A stretch of DNA of 64,000 nt, taken from positions 59,177,981 through 59,241,980 of the forward strand of contig CM060307.1 of the NCBI GenBank assembly GCA_030674185.1, given 5' to 3'. Source of the DNA: Monoplex corrugatus (lineage: Eukaryota > Mollusca > Gastropoda > Littorinimorpha > Ranellidae). This document shows positions 1-12,139 of the stretch, piece after piece. The notes under the pieces are model-generated. The model was not told where the DNA came from and searched no databases. It was given only the letters and a program-made list of their open reading frames with translations. Made by a program: the position numbers and the translations under genes. The first letter of the stretch is position 1. Each line of letters opens with the position of its first letter.

Positions 1-96
1 AGTATCCTTTTTTTTTTTTATTCACGATTTCAATCAACCTGTATTAGCAAAGAATTAAAGAGACTTCTCTTCCCGTGATATTAACTATGTACCTAG

Positions 97-282
<186 letters not shown>

Positions 283-679
283 TGATTTGTAATTAATGTT
301 TACACACTTTGATATTTAAATTGCCTGGGAATTTATTATCAAGACAAAGGCAATAAAAGATAAGGATAGATTAATTTGTAATGTTAACAGATTTGGATGT
401 TTAATTTGCTTGTGAATTTACGATCAAGACCAGCATTGCTTTTTAATGTTTATGAAACTTCAGTGCTTTATTTGTCTAAAGAATTCACAATCTAGACAAG
501 ATGGCAAAAGAGGTTAAATTATTTTGTAAGGTTATAAACTTCTCATGTACAACATTTATAAACCTCACTGTTTTGTGTGACTTCAGTGCTTTGTGTGACT
601 GAATTCAGGGTCAGAACAGTGAAAGGTATGGGATTGGTTGCTTTGTGATGTTAAGAAATTAAATTACTATATCTATAAA

Positions 680-3514
680 TAGGTAGGACCAGCCAAATTT
701 TTAACTTCAACTAAATATAATAAAATTTACATTTTTAGAAAGGAAATAACAAGACAAAAGCACATGTAAAATTTCAAAAAAATATCTTTATTAGTTTTTG
801 AGATATTCACTGTTGAAATAGCTAAAATAATGGCGTTTTTCATCAAATGCATAATCAGCGACTTTTGGGGACTAAGATCTTCAAACCTAATGCTCACCCA
901 AGGCTGCAAATTTACCTCCAAGCTCCCAATAACATGCACAGTGCACCTGAATTTTTCCAGAGCTGTCCTATAATTGGTTTTGAAGACTAAAGGCTCTAAA
1001 AATGAGGAAAAAAGCCATTTTGGCAGCTGTCCGATCACTGATTTTACACATGACGAACACAAAACAGAGTGTATCTTGAGAACTAATAAAGATACAGGAA
1101 TGATACTTATATCAGTGGATTCAGCAGACATCCTGCTATCTAAATAACTTTGTTAAAAGATAATATACTGAAAATTAAGGGAGCTGGAAGGCACAAAGTC
1201 AAAGCCAATGCAAGATCAACTGGATAAAATGTAGACAAATATACCCATGAAAAGGCGAAAAGACTTCAAACACACTACCAAATTGTCTGGGTAATTTCAA
1301 GTATGGTACATTTCATGTATTAATTTCTGGTATCCTGGCTGCTGCAGAAAAGTAATCTCTTGACCACCTCAAAGTCAAACACACCTTACAAAGTCAATAC
1401 AGAGAACATGCTCACAATGATGCTGTTTGTCCATCATAGTCAATGAAGACAATGACACTCTAGTGGCTGGTAAACTGGGTCTGGTGTGTCCAAAGGTGGC
1501 TGATTTAAGTCAGGGACAGTTGTTCACAATATATTGTCAATACTGAAGCAGTCAAATCTGAGAAATTAATGTGGATGATGGCTCACGGGGAACAGGATGC
1601 AAACTGGTGCCCAACTACGCGTCGAGCTGTTCTGCATGCTGCAGGAACTGCCTCCACCTCCTCTTCATGGATGCCCACTCTGCCTCTCTGACTGCCCACA
1701 CCCTGTATTTCTTGACAAGGTCAAAGTCAGAGAAAAACACAAAACAAGCAGCAACTTGTTCGATGGTGTCGGATGAGGGCCACTTGAAGACATTTTCTTC
1801 ACCTCGCTGTTCCATGAACGTCACATCTGCGAGGTCAGGTCGATGGACCATGAGGATTTGTCCTAAATAGAACCTGTCATCGTAAAATACTGCGATAGAC
1901 TGTCCTTGGCCAGTGTACTGGAAGTCAAAAGTTTCGGTGTCGTTCTCCAGCTCTTCTGGAACAGGAAGGGCATCCTCCTCTTCATCCTCATCTGGAGCAT
2001 CAACTACAGGCATGGGGTCAGCATTGGCTGGCAACTCAGTTTTAGCAGCTACCTCACTTCAGTTATCAGCACAGCACTGCATGTGCTTGATCTGCTCTGA
2101 CCTGGCATGCCTTTGAAAAATTATGATGAAGAAATCTAGTGTATGTATTCATAACAAATAACTACAAGGTACAGAGTTTCTAAACTGCCTGATGATGATT
2201 ATATTTAGAGCACATGCCATGGGCACACACCACATTCTGCTCTCAAAAGTTGAGAATGAAAGTTGAAACTCAAGTTGCTGTTTCTTGCATGCACACCATG
2301 ATCCCTTTCCCTCCTCAACCACTGAGGAGTAGAATCTTATCGCTTCCTCCAGTCTTACCATTTCTCCCGGAAAACGGATTAAGTTTCATATACACGTGTA
2401 TAAAAGGAGAAGGGTGAAGGCATGTTGAAAAACCAACATGCGTTTCTTCGAAACTGAAAAAATTCGTCTGCTACCCTTCCCGAGTTATCGTTCCTGATCA
2501 GTGAAATGTCGAACAAAACATCATTTAAAAATAGAGGAACTACATAAAACGAATCTCCAAAAAATCGTAAGATCCTTAAGGCATCTTTCTTCAAAAACAA
2601 TGGGGGTCTATAGAAAGATATCGCACGAATTCCGAGTTATTTTGCGATTTCATAGCCAGCACTGTACTCCCAGTCTTTCGATCGACTTTGCCACTTCCGG
2701 TTCGGGTACACGTAAACTGAGAGACAATTATGCGACGATTTCAGCCTAAAACATTACTGTAATCACAAAGGAAATCAAATATGAAACTAATCAACAGTTC
2801 CAGGTGGTAGACTTCCGTTATTTACGCAGTAATGGGGTAATCGAGTCGAAAACACGAGAGGTGCCATGCACGCCGGCTGCATCTGCTGGCTCAGCCATGT
2901 TGTCAGTGTGACAAAGCGAGCGCGTGTGGGGGTTCTCCCTTTTCTTCCCCACGGACTCAACGCGGCAACGACTTCCGGGTCAAGTTATATACCATTTTAA
3001 AGAGGAAAAATCAAGCTTTCCGTCGATATATAGGTTGATCTGATTGAACGAAGCAGTAAAATTTCGCTGTACGTTGGAAAGAAGCGATTTTTCAACCTCT
3101 TGGAAACCTTCTAAATTGTAAACAAATAAATACGAAATTTACACCAACGTGTAGAGGAAATCCCGACCTTTCCATCGATAGTACATGTGTTCTGATTGGT
3201 CGGTTTGCGGAGAATCCGTGAGCATTCTAGGGCAGTACCCCAACACAAGCCGGCGCGAGGTGTGAAAAAAAAATGGCCGCGGGGTTTGCTGCACGCGATA
3301 CCCAAGCTCCGGTTTCAGCTTACATCGGAAATACTCGTCCACATTCTCTCGCATAAACATACTAGAAAGAAGGTAGAAGGATTGTTTTATTCACTGACAT
3401 ATTTTCTACAAGTGTAGGTGCAATATATTGTCAGCCAGGCCGATGTGAAAAGTAGCCAAAATGCAGCTTGTCAGCCTATGTTACACACGCTGTAATAGAC
3501 GGTGGTCCTACCTA
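680..3514 (-). mobile_element. 2.8-kb DNA transposon-like element with 12-bp TIRs and 7-8 bp target duplication
   Basis: Both ends carry the perfect inverted repeat TAGGTAGGACCA (680-691, and its reverse complement at 3503-3514). The flanks are CTATAAA on both sides (673-679 and 3515-3521); the duplication can be read as 8 bp (CTATAAAT) if the shared T is counted as flank. A 7-8 bp duplication with a TAGG-type end fits hAT-like or P-like elements, but no transposase domain was recognised, so the superfamily is open. Inside, on the - strand, are a CpG-rich stretch (about 2600-3350), one ORF (1615-2034) and an AATAAA signal (787-792), which together could be a complete small transcription unit. 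Confidence 0.8.
1615..2034 (-). CDS. Unrecognised ORF with acidic head and conserved-looking globular tail, inside the TIR element
   Basis: The ORF gives up to 139 residues. The first third is very acidic (DAPDEDEEEDALPVPEELE). The rest reads like a folded small domain: VFYDDRFYLGQIL, then DVTFMEQRGEENVFKWPSS and a final W-rich, basic helix. The composition looks like real protein, unlike most other frames here. The listed start is a TTG; the first ATG in frame is inside the acidic part, and an in-frame stop lies a few codons upstream. I recall similar tails in uncharacterised invertebrate proteins but cannot name the family. It may be a transposon accessory or truncated transposase tail, or a captured host exon. 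Confidence 0.5.
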   Translation of the reverse strand: MPANADPMPVVDAPDEDEEEDALPVPEELENDTETFDFQYTGQGQSIAVFYDDRFYLGQILMVHRPDLADVTFMEQRGEENVFKWPSSDTIEQVAACFVFFSDFDLVKKYRVWAVREAEWASMKRRWRQFLQHAEQLDA

Positions 3515-3779
3515 CTATAAATCTGATAAATTAAGAAATCAAATTGCTTAACTGTGTCTATAAATCTTATCAAGATGGTCAAAACTGTTGTAATAGTTTG
3601 TAATATGTGTCAACTTAAGTGCTTTGTGTCCATGTGAATTGTGTGAAACTAGGCAATGTAAGGTTATGATAAATTCACTCATAACATTTAGAAACCAATG
3701 TACTTAGTGAATGCACCATAAGAAATGCTGGTGTTTTGAAGTTATTGTTTATGAATTTAGCACTGTGTATGTGTGTTTT

Positions 3780-4236
3780 TTGAAAGTGGATGTGTTTATG
3801 TGCATGTGTTTTTCAGATGGATGTGTGTATGTGCATGTGTGTTTTTCAGATGGATGTGTGTATGTGCATGTGTGTTTTTCAGATGGATGTGTACATGTGC
3901 GTGCATGTTTTTCAGGTGGATGTGTGTGCCTGTGTGTTTTTCAGATGGATGTGTACATGTGGCATGTGTTTTTCAGATGGATGTGTACATGTGCACGTGT
4001 TTTTCAGTTGGATGTGAAAATGTGCATGTGTTTTTCAGATGGATGTGTATATGTACATGTGTTTTTCAGATGGATGTGTACATGTGCATGTGTTTTTCAG
4101 ATGGATGTGAAAATGTGCATGTGTGTTTTTCAGATAGATATGTATATGTACATGAGTGTTTTTCAGATGGACATGTATATGTGCATTTGTGTTTTTCAGA
4201 TAGATGTGTATATGTGCATTTGTGTTTTTCAGATTC
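3780..4236 (+). repeat. Minisatellite, 31-35 bp unit, 14 copies, each with a TTTTTCAG acceptor-like motif
   Basis: The unit core is GTTTTTCAGATGGATGTG followed by TATGTGCATGT. Fourteen TTTTCAG motifs can be counted, from about 3814 to 4229, spaced 29-35 bp. The long open frames over this stretch only reflect lack of stops in the repeat. The array lies in the last EFTUD2 intron, 0.7-1.1 kb before the true acceptor. Confidence 0.93.
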
Positions 4237-4479
4237 AGTTGCATTCTTTTTAATGTTTTTTTTTTTTTTCCAAAATCACTTAACAGAATTTTTGGCAGGT
4301 ACTTGTTAAATGTTATTTCATTGCTCAATATGATTACAAATCACAAAGTGTAGTTGGTGAATCTTGTGTGATGTGTGTAGTGTCATTTTCATTACCACAG
4401 TAAAGATATTTGGAATTTGAATTTAGTTTAGGAGGAATTCATTTCACTCAGTTCCTTATGTGGTGCATCTGATTGCCAG

Positions 4480-4993
<514 letters not shown>

Positions 4994-6529
4994 AGACCGT
5001 CCTCTGCATCTGGAATAGCCTACAATCTGTCTTTCTTCGATTGCTGCAACTTCTGTTTGGTTGGAAAAGAATTCAAAATTTTCCATTTGCAGATTGCTTC
5101 ATGGAGTCTTGAAAGTTAAGCTTGATGACTGATCAGTGTGAAAGATTCAGTTTTGTGAGATGTTACATACAGTGACTTGGTGCAGCTACAAGGTGTGACA
5201 TACAATGAATAGGTACAGTTGTTTACACTTGTGAAAAAAAAGGCCCATTTGTATTTGTGCAGTCCAGTTGAGAACGTCAACAATGTCTTCATCAGTTAAA
5301 TATGTAACAAGATTTATACGAAAGTGGTCAAGCTTAGAACTAGAGCCCAATTTCCTTATGCATGTTCTCGGCATCTGTGATCTACCAGCAGGTGTTGTTT
5401 CTGCTGAATGGAGGTGCAGTTCTACAGCTATCAACCTGTCAGAGAGGAGTACATTGGGACATTTTGTGTTTGTGCATCAGAGGAGCAAAATATTTTTTTC
5501 TCATGGTTATATTTGATGTTGACTTTTGTGAAGTAAAAACAAATAGTAGAAGATGTGTGTGTCTGTGTGTGTGTGTGTGACGAGAGAGAGAGAGAGAGAG
5601 AGAATGTCATGAAAATACTAGTTTGAGTTACTGTACTTTTGCAGGCAGTGTATAATGTACCACCTGAGTGTGAATTGGCAGAAATCTGCTGCGAATATAT
5701 ATATTCAGTAGAACATGCAGAGGGTGAATTACTCACGAAGGTGTGAAATTCGCCCATCAGTGCATAGTTCTGTTTTCCATACACTTTGTTGTGATCAAGA
5801 TGGCAACTCCTGAAAGCAGTAGCACCAATACTGTTTCACAGAACTCATGTGTGAGAGATCAGACATTGCCAGCAGCTATGAAAGCCAAACATATTTGATT
5901 TGCAGTCAGCAGGTCTTAGTAAGACTCTTCCTGGTAATGTGTGATGATTAAAGAGTGAAGATATTTCCAATCTTCCCAATTAACATGTGTGCAGATCTGC
6001 TAGTGTTTGGTGAACCCCACTCACACATACAAAACAACAAATGCATGATAAAGATCTGTAAGTCATGTTGGTGTTAAGTGGCTTATGAAAACAGCCAGCA
6101 TGTACACTCACCAAAGATGGGGTATAAATAAAGATTTAGCAGCAAAATGATGCATGTACATGATGGGACCAACAATATGTGTATATGTACCTTGGAAAGA
6201 ACACACACACACACAAAAAAAAGCAAAACAAAACATTGATACTGGCATAACAGAAAAGAATAACTGGTGATGAGAATGGTCTGGCATGTTAATGAACATC
6301 TTTCAAACCGTTTCAAAGAGAAGACATACCAAGTTAGGCAAGACGTTTCCAACTTAGGCAACAAGGCAAACAGCATGGTGAATGTGTACAAGTGTGAAAG
6401 TCTGACCATGGATATACCGTGGATAATCACCAGTGTGCCTTTTGCAAGGCATTGTCAAATTAAGATTAAATATAACATTGGCTTGGAATTCTGAAAATAG
6501 GCAGTATGCTCCTCCAGCATGCAGGGTGA
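4994..6529 (+). other. EFTUD2 3' UTR and flanking DNA
   Basis: Non-coding DNA after the EFTUD2 stop. Possible polyadenylation signals are ATTAAA at 5947-5952 and AATAAA at 6127-6132; neither can be chosen from sequence alone. A short (TG)n-(AG)n tract lies at about 5552-5604. Nothing else is recognised. Confidence 0.5.
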
Positions 6530-7075
6530 GCAGCCCCCCACAGGGATGCCGAGGGTTCTTTCAGTATATATAGTATCCCTATCTTCTGGAAATTCTGTGC
6601 TAGAAATTTCCTCTTTTCTGTCTCTTTGTTTCTGCCCTTGCTCTTTTGCTTTCTGTCATTTCTTCCTACCATTTTCTGCCTTGCTGGTCCATTCACCTGT
6701 ATGTGTTCGATAAAGTCTTACATACATTCTCTGAGGACTGATAATTGGGTACTTGTATAAAGTGCACTTATGGCTCTAGGGAAGTGAGATATACAGAAAC
6801 AATTTTGGGTCACTTAAGCCTGTTCTTACGTATGTTTTAGTATTCTTACTCATGTTTAAATTTGTATTCATGTATGTTTTTTAAATCTGTGTGATAAATA
6901 GGACAGAATAATCAGCACCAGGGCATCTCCTTAGACTATGTGAGCGAATGCATTGATATGTGTACTTAATTTTCTTTTCTTTTTTTTTCCCTGTTGAAGT
7001 ATTGTAAACGCTTTGAAACGGTTATCACCCTGATATGGCTGTACACAGTCGGCTGGACTTTAAACAAAAAGAGAA
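6530..7075 (+). mobile_element. ~0.55-kb non-LTR retroposon, copy 1 (forward)
   Basis: Reverse-complement relative of the three copies at 38424, 52213 and 58862. Shared landmarks are the GC-rich 5' end with GGGATGC, then TTCAGTATATATAGTATCCC, CTTCTGGAAATTCTGTG, GAAATTTCCTCTTTTCTGTC, GCATCTCCTTAGA and the 3' GATATGGCT...GGACTTTAAACAAAAA. The A-rich end and the duplications flanking other copies point to retroposition. It has no long ORF. Confidence 0.75.
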
Positions 7076-9640
7076 TATTGGCATAATGATTAGTAAGGTA
7101 AGTAGGTTTTGTTTATGCATGTTTGTCTGTCTTTATTGTGTGTAGCTTTTCTTTGGTTTCTTAATGGTTTTACCTCGTCCCACCCACCCCCACAAACATA
7201 CCCCACTTAAGACTTGTTTGAGACAGAGCTCCTGTCTTTCATCAGAATGAAGGAGTCAAGTCTGACTTCAGACAACTCAAGGTATGTGGCTTGATATCTG
7301 CCTCAGCTGTGAAGGATAGGAGAGAGCACTGCCCTCATAATGCTGGCCCTGACTAAAGTGAGGTCTCCGCCACCTCTCCTATGACCTCAGGGCTATAGGA
7401 AAACGAACCTTTACCATGCCCTCCCCTGCCTCTTCTTTTGTTTGCTTCATTAAGACTAGCAAAATGAATCGGATAAAATGAAAGAAAGCCAAATACGTTG
7501 AAATGCAAATGATCCAAAACACGTAAAAATAAAAACAAAAGATGGTTTCATTTCTGTCTCTTTATTCAGCAAGCCCAACTACTGATTTGCATGAAACAGT
7601 TGTCTATACTTGATACTATATAAACCAGTGAATAACATCAATGACTGACCAAAGCGACTGGAATTAAAAGCCACTGATTATAAAATGTGTACACATACTG
7701 ATCAGATGAAGAGACGACACAGAAACTCAACGCCACATGCTTTGGCCTTAGCAGATGACACAGACTCGATGCCATGTGCTTTGACTTTAACCCACTGACA
7801 CTTGGTTGAGGCATGATGAGAAACTCGGTATCATATGCTTTGACCTTACAGATGACTCAGAAACGAAGTCATTTGCTTCTAATCTTTTAGTTCGTCTTCC
7901 ATACAAAATGGCAAACTGTTCTCTTCAGATAAATAAGATAGATAAAAGAGATGAATAAAACCATAAGGATGAAGGATAAGTGTATGACTACTAAATAAGA
8001 ACTGTATAACCAAATACACTATCTTTTTCCTGTGTGGATACTCAAAATTGTATGAACAATGTTCCTCTGTGCTTCATTCATCGTCATTTGTCATGACTTC
8101 CAGGGAGAAGGCTTAATGATAGAAATGTGTAATTGTGTTTCTATGTTGCCTCTTCATCTCATAGTACAGTAAAATTTTAACATTCTTCCATCACATTATG
8201 TAACTCGCAGTTCCACAACCTTGAACCTGACACAAAACCAACATTAAAACAACTGGTGCTAAATCCAAAGATATAAATGTGGAACATAAGAACAGTGTAA
8301 ATTTCCCTTTGAAATGTATGCTAAATGCTTCTGCTCATTTCTATTGAGACAACAGGCCGATTCTGACTTTGCCATCACATAAGTTTAAAATTTAAAAAAA
8401 TTACGTACTCATTTCTGGTCATCTGCCGGTGTAAAACTTTCTAGCAACAATGTCAAGATATCATCATGATGATTGGAAAGAAAAGATATGCTAATTCATT
8501 TTGCATGTGTGTGTACATCTGTTTGAGTGTTGTGGAAAAAAATACCGCCATTTTCTTGCTACTCACTTGTGTATATATGTGTGTCTTCATGACTTTGTGC
8601 AACAAATATTTTCTACTGAATAAAATTTATTATTGGTGGTATTCAGGTTAATGTGGAAATTTTTAATATGTTTTTACAGTTATGTGTCTTACACCAGAAC
8701 TGAAATTCAACACGTGATTTTTTCCCCAGTGTTGACAAATCAATCCAGTAACTGACATTAACCTCCTTGGCAAGATACATAATTAAAAGTGTACTGTAAG
8801 ACAATGGCGTAAAATTACAGGAACCAACTTGTAAATGGGTACTAAATGTTTTTAATTTTCACTGCTCTTGTGTAAACATTTATTAAAAAGTATATGTATT
8901 TTTTAGAAAGGAGAAATCTTGAACTGCACAATAAAAGTAAAATAAATGCCTGTTTTCAGGAGAAAGTGACATTACGGTGTCAGAATGAAAAAAAAACACA
9001 AAAAAAAACCATCTGCACACGTGCGATGAGAAGTACAATGTAAACAAATCAAACTGAATGACAACCCGCATTTCATCAGTGATGATTTGCTAAAAATACC
9101 CTTCATCATGTGCTGAAACCTCTCTGGTTCATTTAGAAACAAAAACAAAGCCATATTTACTTTATAATCATTGCCAGAATTACTGTCAACAAGAGTCCCA
9201 ACTTGTCAACCTCATGGTCAGTCCCAATCTCACTCATTTTTGTGCAACAAACTTGTAGAAATTAATCGAAGAACAGCAAAACGGCGGCCGTGTGAAAGGC
9301 AGGGGCAATGCAAAAGAAGCCATCTGATTAGTCAATTTGTATTCACTTTACAGATTGGACAGTATTCGATCTTGGCTCATCGTGTTTGGACGGTAAAGCC
9401 ATGATTGTGGCTCATCATGCTGAGTGGGTTAACAGTCTGTAGCTGGCATAATGAGTGCAGCTTCTCAGTAAACTTTTGCTAAATACAAAACAGAACAAAA
9501 ACAATAATCATGAAATAAGAGGCTTATGGGCAGACAAAACTACCCATAAATTAATGAAAAAAGATCCTGATGATAAAAGGAAGGGTTTTTGTCTTGCTTC
9601 CTAGAAACATTAATTGGCTTATCACATGGTACACATCAGG
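7076..9640. other. Intergenic stretch, nothing firm
   Basis: AT-rich DNA without a convincing exon. A degenerate 3-copy repeat of about 50 bp occurs at about 7705-7880 (each copy with a GCTTTGNC core). Open frames here are short and of low-complexity composition. Confidence 0.5.
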
Positions 9641-9654
9641 TGCTTCTTTATTTC

Positions 9655-9876
9655 TTAAAAAGTATGAGTGAGTGATCCATGTATAACTTGCAGAACACTC
9701 TCTTTCCAATAGTTCTCAAGAACAGATGGGAGAAACTTTTTAAGGTCAGGGCAGACTTGGAAAAGTTTGTCATCTATCTGATTGATCTGATCCTCTTTCC
9801 AGAGATTTTTTACCCAAGTTTGTACTTTGGGTTTCAGATCTGTGTAAGGAATGAAGGATTTAGACGTCTTTTCCAC
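9655..9876 (-). CDS. Unrecognised short ORF followed by a polyadenylation signal
   Basis: The frame gives up to 73 residues with protein-like composition (PKVQTWVKNLWKEDQINQ, DDKLFQVCPDLKKFLPSV, ENYWKESVLQVIHG). The stop is followed within a few bases by AATAAA (9647-9652 on the - strand), as in a terminal exon or a processed copy. I see possible but weak acceptor AGs upstream (near 9865-9880). The family is not recognised. It could be the last exon of an unannotated gene, a retrocopy, or part of a repeat. Confidence 0.35.
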   Translation of the reverse strand: MEKTSKSFIPYTDLKPKVQTWVKNLWKEDQINQIDDKLFQVCPDLKKFLPSVLENYWKESVLQVIHGSLTHTF

Positions 9877-9959
9877 TGTGCCATTCTAGTATATATCCTC
9901 CCAAGAGACAGGAGATTAAAACTTCCCGCCATCTACAGATGTGACTAAAGCCACATGAT

Positions 9960-10500
9960 CACAGTCAAATGCGCACGGTGAGAACAGCCAGTCATGCAGC
10001 AAATCACCTGGTCTGGTGAAGATGTCGGGAAGAAAATCACCACACACACAAAAATCAAGGCAGATTCTGTACCTTCTGTTAATTAGACGGAATTGTTTAC
10101 AAACAGGAAAGACTCATTAGTATGACTAAAATGGAGTTTCTCTGCTGTTTGTCAACAAACATTTATCAAAATCTGTCTGGTTAACATGTTTACCAAATGG
10201 AGTTTTACATCAGTATGTTTAAAGGATACTGAACAGTGAACATCTGATGATCTGGGATAAGGCTTCTTTGGTTTATTACATATGTACCAGTACATTTTGA
10301 GACCCATCACTATCATACCATCCTTTTGCAACTGGTTATCTTAATTGGTTGTGACAGGAAGAGGAGAGGGCAAAGAACCAAAATAAGCCAAATTATAGTA
10401 CAGCAAAAACAAGCTTTCCCAAATGTGATTCAAAATTATTATTATTATTAATCATCATCAAAAAAAAAAAATGCAAAAAAAACAAAACAAGCTAGGATAA
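9960..10500. other. Intergenic stretch, nothing recognised
   Basis: AT-rich sequence with short A tracts (10450-10495). No ORF, RNA or repeat family recognised. Confidence 0.5.
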
Positions 10501-10502
10501 AA

Positions 10503-11325
10503 TACTAATCTTCACAGGCAGTTATACGTGAATAAATCTGAATACAAGTTACAATTCTAATCTTCTACTGACAGTCATTAATGAATAAATCTGAATACAG
10601 TGGCGCCTCAGGATATGAGCATCTCCCCGTACGAGCAAATCAGGTTACGAGCACAAAATACTTGGAAAATTTGCCTCGGTATTCGAGCATTCACTCGCGT
10701 TACGAGCAACGTTGTGGTTACGCCATGTGCTTCCTGCCGCTGCATCCCGCTCTCAGTGTGCGTTGTTCTCTCGTAGCGGAAGCATCTCTGCGTTCATTTG
10801 TGCTTTTCAGGGTTTTTTTGTGGTTTACGTGAAGAAATTTTGTAACCCATGATGTCGTCCACAGTAACCCCTCTCCTCCTCCCCATCGTCTCCCTCAAGC
10901 CAGCCACAACTCTTCATAAAGGTAAAGTACGGTATATTATTTATCATTGTTAAATGTTCGAAAAATTACTTTAATTCTGCATAAAATACCATGTTAATTG
11001 ATTTTTATATTGATATTTTTGGGGTGTAGAACAGATTAATTGGATTTCCATTATTTTAAATGGGGAAATTCGTTTCGAGATAAAGAGTTTTCACGATAGG
11101 AGCTACGTTGAGGAACAAATGAAATTCATATCCTGAGGCGCCACTGTACAAGTTACAATACTAATCTTCCACTGACAGTTATAAATGAATAAATATGAAT
11201 ACAAGTTGCAATACTAATCTTCCACTGACAGTTATAAATGAATAAATATGAATACAAGTTACAATACTAATCTTCCACTGACAGTTATAAATGAAAAAAT
11301 CTAAATACAAGTTACAATGGCTAGC
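10503..11325. repeat. ~53-bp minisatellite split by a MITE
   Basis: Units of about 53 bp (ACTAATCTTCCACTGACAGT, ATAAATGAATAAAT, GAATACAAGTTACA) occur twice before 10598 and three to four times after 11146. The interruption is a 549-bp TIR element, so the array is older than the insertion. Confidence 0.85.
10598..11146. mobile_element. Tigger/pogo-like MITE, 549 bp, TA target site
   Basis: The ends are inverted copies of CAGTGGCGCCTCAGGATATG (10598-10617; reverse complement ending at 11146), flanked by TA on both sides (10596-10597, 11147-11148). CAGTGG-type ends with TA duplication are typical of the pogo/Tigger branch of Tc1-mariner. The inside repeats TACGAG/TTACGAGC motifs near the left end. 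There is no transposase ORF, so it is non-autonomous. Confidence 0.9.
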
Positions 11326-11744
11326 AAAAATGTTAAAATACAATGTACAGAAAAACACAAGTATTTCAACGTAGCCTCATTAAACGCATAAAAAAACCTC
11401 AGCTGAAATACTGCCAAGTTCAAATTATACTAACAATCTTCTTTTCCTTCCTACATTTTACATAATTGTGATCAATATCATCCTGTCTGTACAATCATTG
11501 CTGTTGGACCTGTAAGTTTTACCTAAATAAGATAAAAATAAACAGTTTACTTATCTTTAAAATGGGAAAAAAGTTACCTATATAAAACACTGATTTAATT
11601 AGATCCCATCTTTGGCACTAGCTTTGTCTTATTTGATTAGAAACTTGTGTTGATGAAGCATTGTGTTGTGAGATGGGCTGAGTTGTCTTTCGTCACCAAT
11701 ATTTGATCTGATGAAAGTCTCAAGACAGGAACTGAAAGCTACTA

Positions 11745-11873
11745 TATATAATCTGGACCTAGCTGAATCATGATCTTTTTGCACAATTATTCATTTTAGA
11801 CCTGTATGGCAAAGTCCTAGCTGAATCATGATCTTTTTGCACAATTATTCATTTTAGACCTGTATGGCAAAGT
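11745..11873. repeat. 57-bp tandem duplication
   Basis: Two nearly identical copies in a row of a segment starting CTAGCTGAATCATGATC and ending CTGTATGGCAAAGTC. Confidence 0.85.
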
Positions 11874-11914
11874 CATACATCAGTTTATATCCTCAAACAA
11901 GGTCAAGAATCCAT

Positions 11915-12135
11915 TAAATTGGTCATGTGGTTCAGTTTACAGAGCTCTGAACTCTAAATCTGAATATTTCTCCACACTTGGCCTGTTTACTGCCCATGTT
12001 AATGCTCTATAATCACCCTGGTGGTGTCAGCTTTGTGTTGCATATGTCCCCGTACCCACTTCCACTTCAAGATTTTGCTAGCGCTTACGGTTTACCACAG
12101 GTTAGTGGAATCTACCAGATTATCACTGACGAGAA
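11915..12135 (+). mobile_element. SINE, forward copy of the 4480-4785 family
   Basis: The head has a tRNA-like A box (GTGGTTCAGTTTACAGAG). The body CTGTTTACTGCCCATGTTAA, then CTGGTGGTGTCAGCTTTGTG, then CTTCAAGATTTTGCTAGCGC, matches the reverse complement of the copy in the EFTUD2 intron with scattered differences. Degenerate. Confidence 0.55.
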
Positions 12136-12139
12136 TTTT

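Noticed and set aside
727..1131. 134-residue - frame in the TIR element
   Set aside because: No domain-like features, contains the likely polyA signal, and overlaps sequence that reads as untranslated DNA.
3711..4309. Two overlapping ~180-residue frames rich in CFSDGCVYVH repeats
   Set aside because: They follow the 31-35 bp minisatellite in different frames; repeated peptides arise from the repeat, and the region is intronic.
10581..10832. 83-residue + frame
   Set aside because: Crosses the left end of the Tigger-like MITE and has no family features.
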